Shown here piece by piece: positions 1 through 7,628 of a DNA stretch of 64,000 nt. The DNA lies in assembly GCA_028284385.1 (NCBI GenBank), contig JANQRT010000026.1:1-64000 (forward strand), given 5' to 3'. The DNA is from Opitutaceae bacterium (GTDB lineage: Bacteria > Verrucomicrobiota > Verrucomicrobiia > Opitutales > Opitutaceae). The number at the start of each line of letters is the position of its first letter. The first letter of the stretch is position 1. Under the pieces are notes generated by a model. The model did no database searches, was not told the DNA's origin, and saw only the letters and a program-made list of their open reading frames with translations. The position numbers and the translations under genes were made by a program.

Positions 1-320
1 CAATTGGATACGGTTTGTGTTTCGGGCACAATGAAACCAAAGCGATATGCATGGGGATCCTGGATAGGACCATGCGGATCGAAGACGAGCATCCCGCCAA
101 TAGTCAGGAATTCGTGCTCTACCATACGGAGGGCGTCGAGTCCTATGGTTTTACCAACCACTTGAAACTGCCGCACTACGTGACTTTCCAATCAGGCTTA
201 GACAATCTTCGCAAAGCTATGCAGCGGAAGGAGAAAGACGAAAAATCTAAACGAGAGCCTCAGCGCAAGACCTATACCGTGGAAGCGACTGAAACGGAAG
301 ATGTGCCAGAGCTTTTATAA
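1..320 (+). CDS. phnI: PhnI, C-P lyase core subunit (C-terminal part, cut by left edge)
   Basis: Only the last ~106 residues are inside the window; the frame is open to base 1 and starts mid-protein with GYGLCFGHNETKA. PhnI is a core subunit of the carbon-phosphorus lyase complex. With PhnG, PhnH and PhnL it makes alpha-D-ribose 1-methylphosphonate 5-triphosphate from ATP and a phosphonate. The segment 'FVLYHTEGVESYGF' followed by 'HLKLPHYVTFQ' is the typical PhnI C-terminus; the two histidines of HLKLPH are conserved and, as I recall, are metal ligands near the PhnI/PhnJ interface in E. coli. A charged tail (KEKDEKSKREPQRK...) follows. phnG and phnH would be expected just upstream, outside the window. 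Confidence 0.93.
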   Translation, partial: IGYGLCFGHNETKAICMGILDRTMRIEDEHPANSQEFVLYHTEGVESYGFTNHLKLPHYVTFQSGLDNLRKAMQRKEKDEKSKREPQRKTYTVEATETEDVPELL

Positions 321-325
321 ATTTT

Positions 326-462
326 ACCCACAGATGGCTCAGATTCTCACGGATATAGTAGCGAACGCTAGTAATATTAAGGCACTTAAAATTTAATATA
401 TAAGATTCTAGGAATACATAATATTCAGCATCTAAAAACATCTGTGTAAATCTGTGGGAGAA
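326..462. repeat. Inverted pair of CCCACAGAT motifs in the phnI-phnJ spacer
   Basis: The 152-bp gap between phnI and phnJ is unusually long for this otherwise tight operon. It holds CCCACAGAT at 327-335 followed by AGAT, and the reverse complement ATCTGTGGG at 450-458 preceded by ATCTGTGTAA. The two copies are head to head about 115 bp apart around an A/T-rich core, and the second ends just upstream of the phnJ ATG. It may be a dispersed repeat or an RNA stem that sets the phnI/phnJ ratio; the sequence does not decide between these. Confidence 0.5.
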
Positions 463-472
463 ACCATTTAAC

Positions 473-1360
473 ATGATCACTACCGAAAAATTCAGTCGAA
501 GCTATAACTACGCTTTCATCGACGAGACCACGAAGAAAGAGATTCGCCGCAAAATTTTGAAAGCGGTGGCTATCCCCGGCTACCAGGTGCCTTATTCTTC
601 TCCCGAGATGCCGATTTCTCGAGGATGGGGAACGGGTGGCCTGCACGCCTCCCTATCCTTGATTGGACCGGACGACACCTTTAAAATTATCGACCAGGGA
701 AGCGATGCCAGCGTTAACGCCTGCAATCTACGTAATTTCGTCAAGCGCATGACGGGTTGTAAGACAACTTTCGATACGGCGGAAGCGACTATCGTTCAAA
801 CGCGCCATAGAATCACGGAGGAAGTTCTCACCGATAAGCAGATCATCGTTTTTCAAGTGCCTCAGCCGGAAGTACTTCGCGGCGTAGAGAGATTTGAATA
901 CAAGACACGGCAGATGCATGCCGAGGCCGACTATGCCAAAATGTGGGTCTCCTTGTACGAGTCCTATGTTAAATTTGGCGCGATTATGCGAGGGGCAGGC
1001 TACCCCGTGAAGGTTAACAAGCGCTATATCATGACGCCATCTCCTATTCCGCGCTGGGATGTCCCGAATTTAAGTCATAGCGATACGCTGCACGTTTTCG
1101 CTGCTGGTAGAGAGAAGCGTATTCATTGCGTGCCCCCTCATACTTTGGTCGAGCCGCTGGAATTCGAGGATATCAAATTCCGCGTCGAGGAGTTCGAGGG
1201 TATCCGTTGTTCAGTGACAGGCGAGGGCAATGCCTTCATGGACGAGATCTACGAAACGGAAGGGAGTCGCAAGCACGTTATCAACGACAGCAATTTCCTG
1301 GACAAATTGAGAGAGGGTCCTCGTCCCCGACAGAAGCTGTTCACCAATCCTCAATCTTAA
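473..1360 (+). CDS. phnJ: PhnJ-like C-P lyase subunit lacking most Fe-S/thiyl cysteines
   Basis: 295 aa, close to E. coli PhnJ (281 aa). In the known enzyme PhnJ is the radical-SAM subunit that cleaves the C-P bond of 5-phosphoribosyl 1-phosphonate. Family blocks are strong: AVAIPGYQVPY (Gly36 aligns with glycyl-radical Gly32 of E. coli), GWGTGG, IDQGSDASVNA, IQTRHRI-like and AGREKRI-VPP. In the C-terminal block E. coli has CxxC-x21-C plus Cys272. Here Cys246 is kept, but the other three positions read Thr249, Ile270 and Leu276. Surrounding residues (G, DE, HVIND) still align and the frame is intact, so a frameshift does not explain it. Start ATG has GGGAGAAA upstream. Whether it still cleaves C-P bonds is open. 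Spacing to phnK is 5 bp. Confidence 0.9.
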   Translation: MITTEKFSRSYNYAFIDETTKKEIRRKILKAVAIPGYQVPYSSPEMPISRGWGTGGLHASLSLIGPDDTFKIIDQGSDASVNACNLRNFVKRMTGCKTTFDTAEATIVQTRHRITEEVLTDKQIIVFQVPQPEVLRGVERFEYKTRQMHAEADYAKMWVSLYESYVKFGAIMRGAGYPVKVNKRYIMTPSPIPRWDVPNLSHSDTLHVFAAGREKRIHCVPPHTLVEPLEFEDIKFRVEEFEGIRCSVTGEGNAFMDEIYETEGSRKHVINDSNFLDKLREGPRPRQKLFTNPQS

Positions 1361-1365
1361 GACAA

Positions 1366-2217
1366 ATGGTTAAAGAAAATTCAGACAATTGGCTGCTGCG
1401 CGTTCGAGGGCTCACCAAAATCTACGGCGATCCTATTTCGAATTCAGTCCGCTACACGGGACCGAAATTCGGTACTAATCAATGCCCGGAAACCGATGCC
1501 ATCGTGGCTTGCGCGGAGATCGACTTCGATTTATGGCAAGGCGAGGTGCTTGGCCTTGTGGGAGAGAGTGGCTCCGGCAAGAGCACGATCGTCCAGCTCC
1601 TCTACTTCGATCAGGAAGCGACGGCTGGAGACGTTCGATTCAAAGGCTTCGATAACGGGGAGGTGAATGTGCTCCACGTTACGAATCAGAAAAAGCGATA
1701 CATCCGAAACCATCTTATGGGGATGGTGTATCAAAATCCTAGGGACGGCCTTAATTTCCGTTTTTCCGCCGGAGGCAATATTGCCGAAAAGCTGCTTATG
1801 GCTGGAGAGTTCCACGTAGGCCGTATTCGCGAGCGGGCCAGCGGCCTGCTCGAGCGAACCGAAGTTCCTCTTCCGAGAATGGATAACGCTCCCGGCTCTT
1901 TTTCCGGCGGCATGCAGCAACGCGTGCAGATTTCCAAAGCTATAGCCAATAATCCTCCTCTTCTGTTCCTGGACGAAGTGACTTCAGGTTTGGATGTATC
2001 CGTTCAGGCTAAGGTGCTCGATCTGATTAGAGGTCTGCAACGCCAGCTTGGCATTTCGATGATCGTCGTTTCCCACGACCTGAGCGTCATCCGCATGCTT
2101 ACCGACCGTACTATGGTCTTGAAGAATGGTCGCATAGTCGAAGCGGGATTAACCGACCAAATCCTGCAAGATCCACAACATGAATACACGCAGCTACTAG
2201 TCAGCAGCTTGCTCTAA
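1366..2217 (+). CDS. phnK: PhnK, ABC-type ATPase of the C-P lyase complex
   Basis: 283 aa from ATG 1366, 5 bp after the phnJ stop. A longer open frame reaches back to 1126, but that part lies inside phnJ in another frame and has no family similarity. PhnK is an ABC ATPase that docks on the PhnGHIJ core; it is not a membrane transporter component. Walker A GESGSGKST (~residues 60-68), signature SGGMQQRVQISKAIA, Walker B LLFLDEVTSGLD and the switch His (VVSHD) are all present. An insertion of about 25 residues after the first strand (YGDPISNSVRYTGPKFG) is like that in other PhnK/oligopeptide-type ATPases. Confidence 0.93.
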   Translation: MVKENSDNWLLRVRGLTKIYGDPISNSVRYTGPKFGTNQCPETDAIVACAEIDFDLWQGEVLGLVGESGSGKSTIVQLLYFDQEATAGDVRFKGFDNGEVNVLHVTNQKKRYIRNHLMGMVYQNPRDGLNFRFSAGGNIAEKLLMAGEFHVGRIRERASGLLERTEVPLPRMDNAPGSFSGGMQQRVQISKAIANNPPLLFLDEVTSGLDVSVQAKVLDLIRGLQRQLGISMIVVSHDLSVIRMLTDRTMVLKNGRIVEAGLTDQILQDPQHEYTQLLVSSLL

Positions 2218-2236
2218 ATCGCAAATTTCCATCACC

Positions 2237-2950
2237 ATGAACGCATTTCTAGAAGTAACGGGACTCCGCAAGGAGTTCCTTATGCACATTCTCAACGACA
2301 AGCAGATCGACGCTTTGGAGGATATAAATTTCTCTATGGAGGAAGGTGAGATTATCGGTCTCACTGGCAAATCCGGTTCAGGTAAATCAAGTCTGATGAA
2401 GTGCATTTACGGTACCTACCTGATCGGAGAGGGGTCGGTGATGTACGACTCCAAGACGTTTGGTCCGATTGATCTCGCGGCCTCCAGCGAACACGAAATG
2501 CTGCAGATCCGTCGGAACGAGATGACCTATTGTTCGCAGTTTCTTCAGGTGATTCCTCGTGTGCCTGCCTTGGAAGTCGTAGCCGAACAATTGATACTCG
2601 AAGGTACGGATCGATCCTCCGCCATCGATCAAGCCCGGTCCTTTCTAGACCGACTCGGCTTGCCTGAAGAATTATGGGACGCCTATCCTTCAACCTTTTC
2701 CGGCGGCGAGCAGCAGCGTATCAACGTCGCTCAAGCTATCATTTCGAGTCCACGTTTTCTGCTCATCGACGAGCCTACGGCTTCGCTCGATTTGAAAACG
2801 AAGAACGTAGTGATTCAGATGATACTGGATATGAAAACTAAAGGCACTTCGGTTTTATGTATCACTCATGATGAACATACCCTTAACAATCTAGCGGATC
2901 GCGAACTCCATCTTAAGAATGGGAGAATCCAGGAAGCGGCGGTCGCCTAG
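2237..2950 (+). CDS. phnL: PhnL, ABC-type subunit of phosphonate ribosyl-triphosphate synthase
   Basis: 237 aa, the usual PhnL length. PhnL is an ABC-fold protein that works with PhnGHI to exchange adenine of ATP for the phosphonate. Walker A GKSGSGKSS, signature FSGGEQQRINVAQAI, Walker B FLLIDEPTASLD and ITHDEH are intact. The 'SQFLQVIPRVPALEVVAEQL' segment is PhnL-like rather than PhnK-like. It sits 19 bp after phnK and 29 bp before phnD, so it is in the same transcript. Confidence 0.92.
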   Translation: MNAFLEVTGLRKEFLMHILNDKQIDALEDINFSMEEGEIIGLTGKSGSGKSSLMKCIYGTYLIGEGSVMYDSKTFGPIDLAASSEHEMLQIRRNEMTYCSQFLQVIPRVPALEVVAEQLILEGTDRSSAIDQARSFLDRLGLPEELWDAYPSTFSGGEQQRINVAQAIISSPRFLLIDEPTASLDLKTKNVVIQMILDMKTKGTSVLCITHDEHTLNNLADRELHLKNGRIQEAAVA

Positions 2951-2979
2951 CCAAGAGTCCATAAAGCTGAAGGAATCGA

Positions 2980-3945
2980 ATGGGAAAGAAACGCAAGGCA
3001 GTTGGAGTATTCGGGTGGCTGGCAATCGTCTTAACGAGTTCGATTGTCTTTCTCTTGTTAAGCGGCTGCTCGGATAGCTCTGCCCGGCTGCAGTTCGACG
3101 AGAGAGGTTGGCCTACAATTCTAGTGCTTGGGCACAACCCGCCTGAAGAGGAAACGCAGCGTCGGGCTCGCAAAGAGGTCTATGATAATCTGTCCACCTA
3201 TCTCGAACGCTCTCTCGATATTGAGGTCAAGGTTATGCACACCGGCTCCTACAACGTTGCCATCGAGGCCATGCGAGCTGGCAAAGTAGACATCATGAAT
3301 TACGGCTCCTTTAGCTACCTCATAGCCCGACAGAAGGCCAATGCGGAACCGCTCGTTCTCCGCGGTACCACTGACTACGGCCCAGGGGCTTACCAATCGT
3401 ATCTGATCACGGCTGCCGACTCTTCGCTTAAATCGATCGAGGATGTGCTCGAGCGAAGCGGTGAGCTGACCATGAGTTTTAACGATCCCGCCTCGACCTC
3501 AGGCCATTTGGTGCCACGCGGATTTTTCTCGGAACAGGGAATCGTTCCAGAACGCGACTTTAAAGAAGTCGTCTTCGCCATGAGCCACACAGCGAATGTA
3601 ATGACTGCGGTCTCCGGCAAAACGGATGTCGCTGCTGTGGCCTCTTCGACCTTCCAGCGCATGATTGAACGGGGAGCGATCGCGGAAGATGAAGTCCGCA
3701 TTCTTTGGAGATCGGACTGGATGCCCAATGGACCAATCGCGGTGCGCGGAGGATTGCCTGAAGATTTGAAGAAGGCGTTGCAGGACGCCTATGTTTCCTT
3801 GCCTCAAAAAGATCCTGAAACCTGGGAGCTCATCAGGAGCATCTATGTTAATCCCAATATCGTTTACATGCCTGGCGACGATTCGATCTACGACTACTAT
3901 CGCGAGATAGCTCGGAATATCGATCACATGAAGTTGCTGGATTAA
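2980..3945 (+). CDS. phnD: PhnD, phosphonate ABC transporter substrate-binding lipoprotein
   Basis: 321 aa. The N-terminus has basic residues, a hydrophobic segment and the lipobox LLSGC (Cys ~30), so the mature protein should be a membrane-anchored lipoprotein that captures phosphonate in the periplasm. The body matches the PhnD/phosphate-phosphonate binding family: 'GKVDIMNYGSFSYLIA', 'DYGPGAYQSYLITAADS', 'DPASTSGHLVPRGFF' and 'ESEVRILWRSDWMPNGPIAVR'-like blocks; the Ser-Thr-Ser-Gly phosphonate-binding loop is kept (STSGH). It lies between phnL and phnC. Ligand specificity (methyl- versus aminoethylphosphonate) cannot be read from the sequence. Confidence 0.92.
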   Translation: MGKKRKAVGVFGWLAIVLTSSIVFLLLSGCSDSSARLQFDERGWPTILVLGHNPPEEETQRRARKEVYDNLSTYLERSLDIEVKVMHTGSYNVAIEAMRAGKVDIMNYGSFSYLIARQKANAEPLVLRGTTDYGPGAYQSYLITAADSSLKSIEDVLERSGELTMSFNDPASTSGHLVPRGFFSEQGIVPERDFKEVVFAMSHTANVMTAVSGKTDVAAVASSTFQRMIERGAIAEDEVRILWRSDWMPNGPIAVRGGLPEDLKKALQDAYVSLPQKDPETWELIRSIYVNPNIVYMPGDDSIYDYYREIARNIDHMKLLD

Positions 3946-3963
3946 TACAAAGGCTTTTTAAGT

Positions 3964-4773
3964 ATGCTCCGAGTCCAGGATCTGTGCAAAACGCTGCCTA
4001 ACGGTCGAAAGCTGCTCAATGGCATTTCGTTTAGCGTAGAAAAGGGGGAATTTGTCGGACTGCTTGGCCCAAGTGGAGCAGGGAAGTCTCTCACGCTCCG
4101 CTGTGTTTTGGGGCTGACCAGCGCCACATCGGGAAGTGTGGATTTCGAGTCTCCCGATGGAAATACTCACAGCATCTGCGATCTTAGGCAAAACCAGCTC
4201 CGTCGAGTCCGTTGTCATATCGGCGTTATTTTCCAAGGACTGAATCTGGTGCAGCAGCTCACCGTTCTTGAGAACGTGATGATTGGAAAGCTTGGTTGCA
4301 TCCATCCTTTGCGAAGCTGGCTTTACGGCTTTACCGATCGGGAAGCGAGAGAGGCCTTTGAAGCCTTGAAGGAAGTGAATATGGAGAGTTTCGCCGAGCG
4401 TAGAGCGTATTCACTTAGTGGAGGCGAAATGCAGCGGGTAGCCATTGCGAGGGCTACTTTTCAAAAGCCGTCCTTCTACCTGGCTGACGAGCCCGTTTCG
4501 AATCTCGATCCTAAGAATGCCAAGGCGATCATGAAGATTCTGGCTCAGCTCGCCAAAAAGACCTCTGTTCTGGGAGTATTTCATCAGCCTGACCTCATCG
4601 CGAAGTACTGTACTCGAGTGATTGCCATCAAGGGTGGAGAAGTCGTCTACAATGGCGATCCCAAGATCTCGCCGCGCAAGCTTGCCGATATTTACGGGGA
4701 CGAATTGCAGGAACTGGAGATTTCTCAGCAAAACGGACAGGAGCTCAAGCAAATGGTGCCGGCAACGGGCTAG
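3964..4773 (+). CDS. phnC: PhnC, phosphonate ABC transporter ATP-binding protein
   Basis: 269 aa. It energises phosphonate import with the two PhnE permeases and PhnD. Walker A GPSGAGKS (~residues 37-44), Q-loop VIFQGLNLVQQLTVLENVMIG in PhnC style, signature YSLSGGEMQRVAIARA and Walker B FYLADEPVSNLDP are visible. The short helical insert LGCIHPLRSWLYGFTDREA is typical of PhnC. It lies 18 bp after phnD and 6 bp before the first phnE. Confidence 0.93.
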   Translation: MLRVQDLCKTLPNGRKLLNGISFSVEKGEFVGLLGPSGAGKSLTLRCVLGLTSATSGSVDFESPDGNTHSICDLRQNQLRRVRCHIGVIFQGLNLVQQLTVLENVMIGKLGCIHPLRSWLYGFTDREAREAFEALKEVNMESFAERRAYSLSGGEMQRVAIARATFQKPSFYLADEPVSNLDPKNAKAIMKILAQLAKKTSVLGVFHQPDLIAKYCTRVIAIKGGEVVYNGDPKISPRKLADIYGDELQELEISQQNGQELKQMVPATG

Positions 4774-4779
4774 CCCAAG

Positions 4780-5577
4780 ATGTCGGTACTGAGCGAATAC
4801 AGTCCAAAGCGCTATCTTAAGGTATCGCTTTTTCTGACGGTCATGGCGATCGCCGTCTATTTCGCCATGAAAGCGTGTCGGGTTGATCTGGCATCGATGT
4901 TTGAAAGTCTGTTCACCAATGGAGATGTGTATTTGCGCTTCATCGATCTGGATTGGAGCACCCTATGGCATATGGTTAAGGCTGCGGCGGTAACCGTTCT
5001 GCTAGCGGCTCTGGCTACTCCATTGGCTGCTTGCCTATCCATCATAGTCGCCATAGCTGGGGCTAGAAATATTTCCAAACCCTGGTTCCGTCTGCCTGCT
5101 CGCATATCTTTGGGTCTTGAAAGAGCGCTGCCTGACACCGTTGTCCTTTTCGTGTTCATCGCCGCTTTTGGCTTGGGCGTGTTTCCGGCAGTTTTCGCTT
5201 TGGCATTAGGCAGTTTGGGCATGCTTGGCAAGCTTTGGGCTGACGGTATCGAGGAAGTGGATGACAAGTCGCTAGAAGCGATTCGGGCAAATGGCGGCAG
5301 TCTCTGGCAGTCGATTCGCTATGGCATCATTCCGCAAGTGATGCCGGCTATTATTTCCAATTCGATATTCCGCTTTGAAGTCAATGTACGAGCCGCCACG
5401 GTACTAGGCGGTCTTGCCGGCGTGGGAATAGGCTATGAACTGAGCAGAGCATATTCATTGCTTGAATACGGACGCATGGGTATGGCGATTTTGGTGATCG
5501 TCGTTGTTGTCCATCTTTGCGAACGCTTCAGCGGCTTTGCTCGTGGCAAGCTTTTAATTAGCGGAGGGCTCGAATGA
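4780..5577 (+). CDS. phnE: PhnE-type phosphonate ABC transporter permease (first copy)
   Basis: 265 aa inner-membrane permease. An N-terminal membrane segment is followed by the BPD_transp_1 domain; the cytoplasmic EAA loop reads 'AIRANGGSLWQSIRYGIIPQ', and the PhnE block ERALPDTVVLFVFIAAFGLG is present. Its stop overlaps the next permease start by 4 bp (ATGA), which implies translational coupling and a heterodimeric permease with the second copy. Confidence 0.92.
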   Translation: MSVLSEYSPKRYLKVSLFLTVMAIAVYFAMKACRVDLASMFESLFTNGDVYLRFIDLDWSTLWHMVKAAAVTVLLAALATPLAACLSIIVAIAGARNISKPWFRLPARISLGLERALPDTVVLFVFIAAFGLGVFPAVFALALGSLGMLGKLWADGIEEVDDKSLEAIRANGGSLWQSIRYGIIPQVMPAIISNSIFRFEVNVRAATVLGGLAGVGIGYELSRAYSLLEYGRMGMAILVIVVVVHLCERFSGFARGKLLISGGLE

Positions 5578-6413
5578 GCGATATTGTCTATCCTCCTTCT
5601 ATCCCGACTGACGCGTACCGGAAACCCTCGGACAAGTTCAGGACGCGTTCAGGATTCTTTCTTGGCTTCACTATCATCCTGGTTTTGGTCGGAGCGGTAT
5701 TGGGTTTCAATCCCTTCATGCTCATCTATGAGTTCCACAATGTTCAGGACCTCGCTGACCGAGCCTTGCCTCCTAACTTCGAATTGCTGGCCACCCAACG
5801 TAGTGCCTACGCTTCCTTGGCCGAAACGGTTTCCATGGCCTTTCTGGGGACGCTTTTCGGAGGAGCCTTTGCCTTGGTCCTCGCCTTTCTCGCTGCGAAG
5901 AATACGACGCCTAGCAAAGCGTTGAGTAGCGTTATCAAGAACCTGTTCGCACTGGAACGGGCTCTCCCTTCATTCGCGGTGATGCTCATGTTCCAAATTG
6001 CCGTGGGAGTTGGCCCTTTCAGCGCTACCATCGCCTTGACGATCGGCTCAATTGGGATGTTCGGAAAGCTCTTTTCCGAAGCTATCGAATCGGTTGACCC
6101 GAAACCTATCGACGCGATTGCCACGGTTGGAGCGACTAGGTCTCAGACTGTGCGATACGGCGTCATCCCGGCAGTGCTGCCTTCGATTGTCAGCAACTGG
6201 TTCTATGCGTTCGATGTGAATGTTCGCTCCGCAATCGCCTTGGGAGCCTATGGAGGCGGGGGCATTGGATTTCAATTAGTGCTGGCCCAGAAGACCCTTC
6301 GCCACGACGACCTTTTGGCCTGGGTATTCTTTATCTTGATACTCATCGCATCGCTGGAACGCGTGTCGGATTTTCTAAGAAGCAGAATAATCAAAAAAGG
6401 AGCCCTCAAATAG
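5574..6413 (+). CDS. phnE: PhnE-type phosphonate ABC transporter permease (second copy)
   Basis: 279 aa, paralogue of the preceding permease. Shared blocks include ERALPSFAVMLMFQIAVGVGPF, GSIGMFGKLFSEAIESVD, the EAA loop 'AIATVGATRSQTVRYGVIP' and FDVNVRSAIALGAYGGGGIG. The first ~85 residues carry an extra membrane segment and a periplasmic loop. It starts inside the end of the first permease (ATGA overlap) and ends 7 bp before phnM. Paired phnE genes are common in C-P lyase operons. Confidence 0.92.
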   Translation: MSDIVYPPSIPTDAYRKPSDKFRTRSGFFLGFTIILVLVGAVLGFNPFMLIYEFHNVQDLADRALPPNFELLATQRSAYASLAETVSMAFLGTLFGGAFALVLAFLAAKNTTPSKALSSVIKNLFALERALPSFAVMLMFQIAVGVGPFSATIALTIGSIGMFGKLFSEAIESVDPKPIDAIATVGATRSQTVRYGVIPAVLPSIVSNWFYAFDVNVRSAIALGAYGGGGIGFQLVLAQKTLRHDDLLAWVFFILILIASLERVSDFLRSRIIKKGALK

Positions 6414-6420
6414 CTGAACG

Positions 6421-7584
6421 ATGAAAAGACTCATCATTACCAATGCTAAAATTGTAACTCCGACTCAGTTGATCGAGGGATCGCTAGTCGTTGAAGATGG
6501 CAAGATTGCCTCGATTGAACAGGGTGGGTATTATCCTGATGAATACGATGCCCATGGGCATTGGCTGATTCCAGGAGTTATCGATATCCATACCGACTAC
6601 ATTGAAAAGGAGCTGCATCCTCGTCCCAGCGCCAATTTCCCCATTGAGCTGGCTTTCCATATGATGGATATGCGATCGCTGGCTTCCGGATTGACGGCGG
6701 TTCTTGGGGCCGTTCGCCTCTCCAACGATCCATGGAAGAAGAATAGCGATCTAAGGGCGAATTTCGGTTTGGCATTGGCTGATGAATACGAACGCATGGC
6801 TCGCATCTCTTCTGCCAGACACTACATGCATGTCCGTTGGGACACCAATTTCGAGCCCGTTGAAGAGATCCTTGAACAACTCGAAGGCTACGAGACGCTA
6901 GGCAATATCGTATACAACGAGAATATACCTGGACAGCGCCAATTTCGCAGTCTGGAGGACGTCGCGACGAAGCAAGCGGCAGCAAAGGGGATAACGGTTG
7001 AAGAGGCTTTGGGTCTGCTGCAGGAGCGCATCGAGAAGAACAGCAAGATCAACAATCGCGACAAGGTACGCGACGTTTTTTCCGGTAAAGTCTGTATCGG
7101 TAGTCATGACGACACGACAGTCGAGCATGTGGACGAGGCCAAGGAATTCGGAGCCACCCTTTCCGAGATGCCTACCACTATCGAAGCGGCTCGCCGCGCC
7201 AAGGCCCTGGGCATGTACGTCTGCATGGGGGCTCCGAATTACTATCGAGGCGGATCGCATTGCGGCAACTTGTCCTGCGTAGACGCCCTGGAAGAAGATC
7301 TGGTTGACGCTCTTTGTAGCGACTATCACTTTCCTTCGATGCTGGGCAGCGTAGTGAAAATGATCGATTCCGGCATGGATCCCTGTCGAGCTGTGAATTT
7401 GGTGACGCTTGGCCCAGCTAAAACCCTTGATTGGGATGACCGTCTTGGAAGTATTGAAGTAGGAAAGCTAGCCGACCTGACTTTATTCGAAGCGCGTGAG
7501 GGCTATGGCCGCGTTGAAGAAGTCTGGGTTGACGGCGTATCCAAGTTTTCCATGAACAGCCCGGATCCAGCCTTGGTTTCCTAG
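6421..7584 (+). CDS. phnM: PhnM, ribosyl-phosphonate triphosphate diphosphatase
   Basis: 387 aa amidohydrolase-superfamily enzyme that removes pyrophosphate from alpha-D-ribose 1-alkylphosphonate 5-triphosphate, giving the PhnJ substrate. The metal motif is 'GVIDIHTDYIEKELHPRP' (HTD with the downstream Lys/His-Pro-Arg-Pro typical of PhnM). 'IGSHDDTTVEHVDEA' and 'ALCSDYHFPSML' supply the later His/Asp ligands. It closes the tight run that began at phnJ. No strong terminator follows; the 44-bp gap has only a weak stem around 7600-7620. Confidence 0.92.
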   Translation: MKRLIITNAKIVTPTQLIEGSLVVEDGKIASIEQGGYYPDEYDAHGHWLIPGVIDIHTDYIEKELHPRPSANFPIELAFHMMDMRSLASGLTAVLGAVRLSNDPWKKNSDLRANFGLALADEYERMARISSARHYMHVRWDTNFEPVEEILEQLEGYETLGNIVYNENIPGQRQFRSLEDVATKQAAAKGITVEEALGLLQERIEKNSKINNRDKVRDVFSGKVCIGSHDDTTVEHVDEAKEFGATLSEMPTTIEAARRAKALGMYVCMGAPNYYRGGSHCGNLSCVDALEEDLVDALCSDYHFPSMLGSVVKMIDSGMDPCRAVNLVTLGPAKTLDWDDRLGSIEVGKLADLTLFEAREGYGRVEEVWVDGVSKFSMNSPDPALVS

Positions 7585-7628
7585 TCTGGAATTATTGTGA
7601 AGGTGGAGCTTTAGTTCTACCGAATAGT

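Noticed and set aside
1186..1360. Frameshift as the cause of missing PhnJ cysteines
   Set aside because: Flanking residues of the family (G, DE, HV-ND) stay in frame, and the other frames here show no PhnJ-like Cys pattern.
1126..1365. N-terminal extension of the PhnK frame by 80 codons
   Set aside because: It overlaps phnJ in another frame, has no PhnK similarity, and ATG 1366 gives the normal N-terminus.
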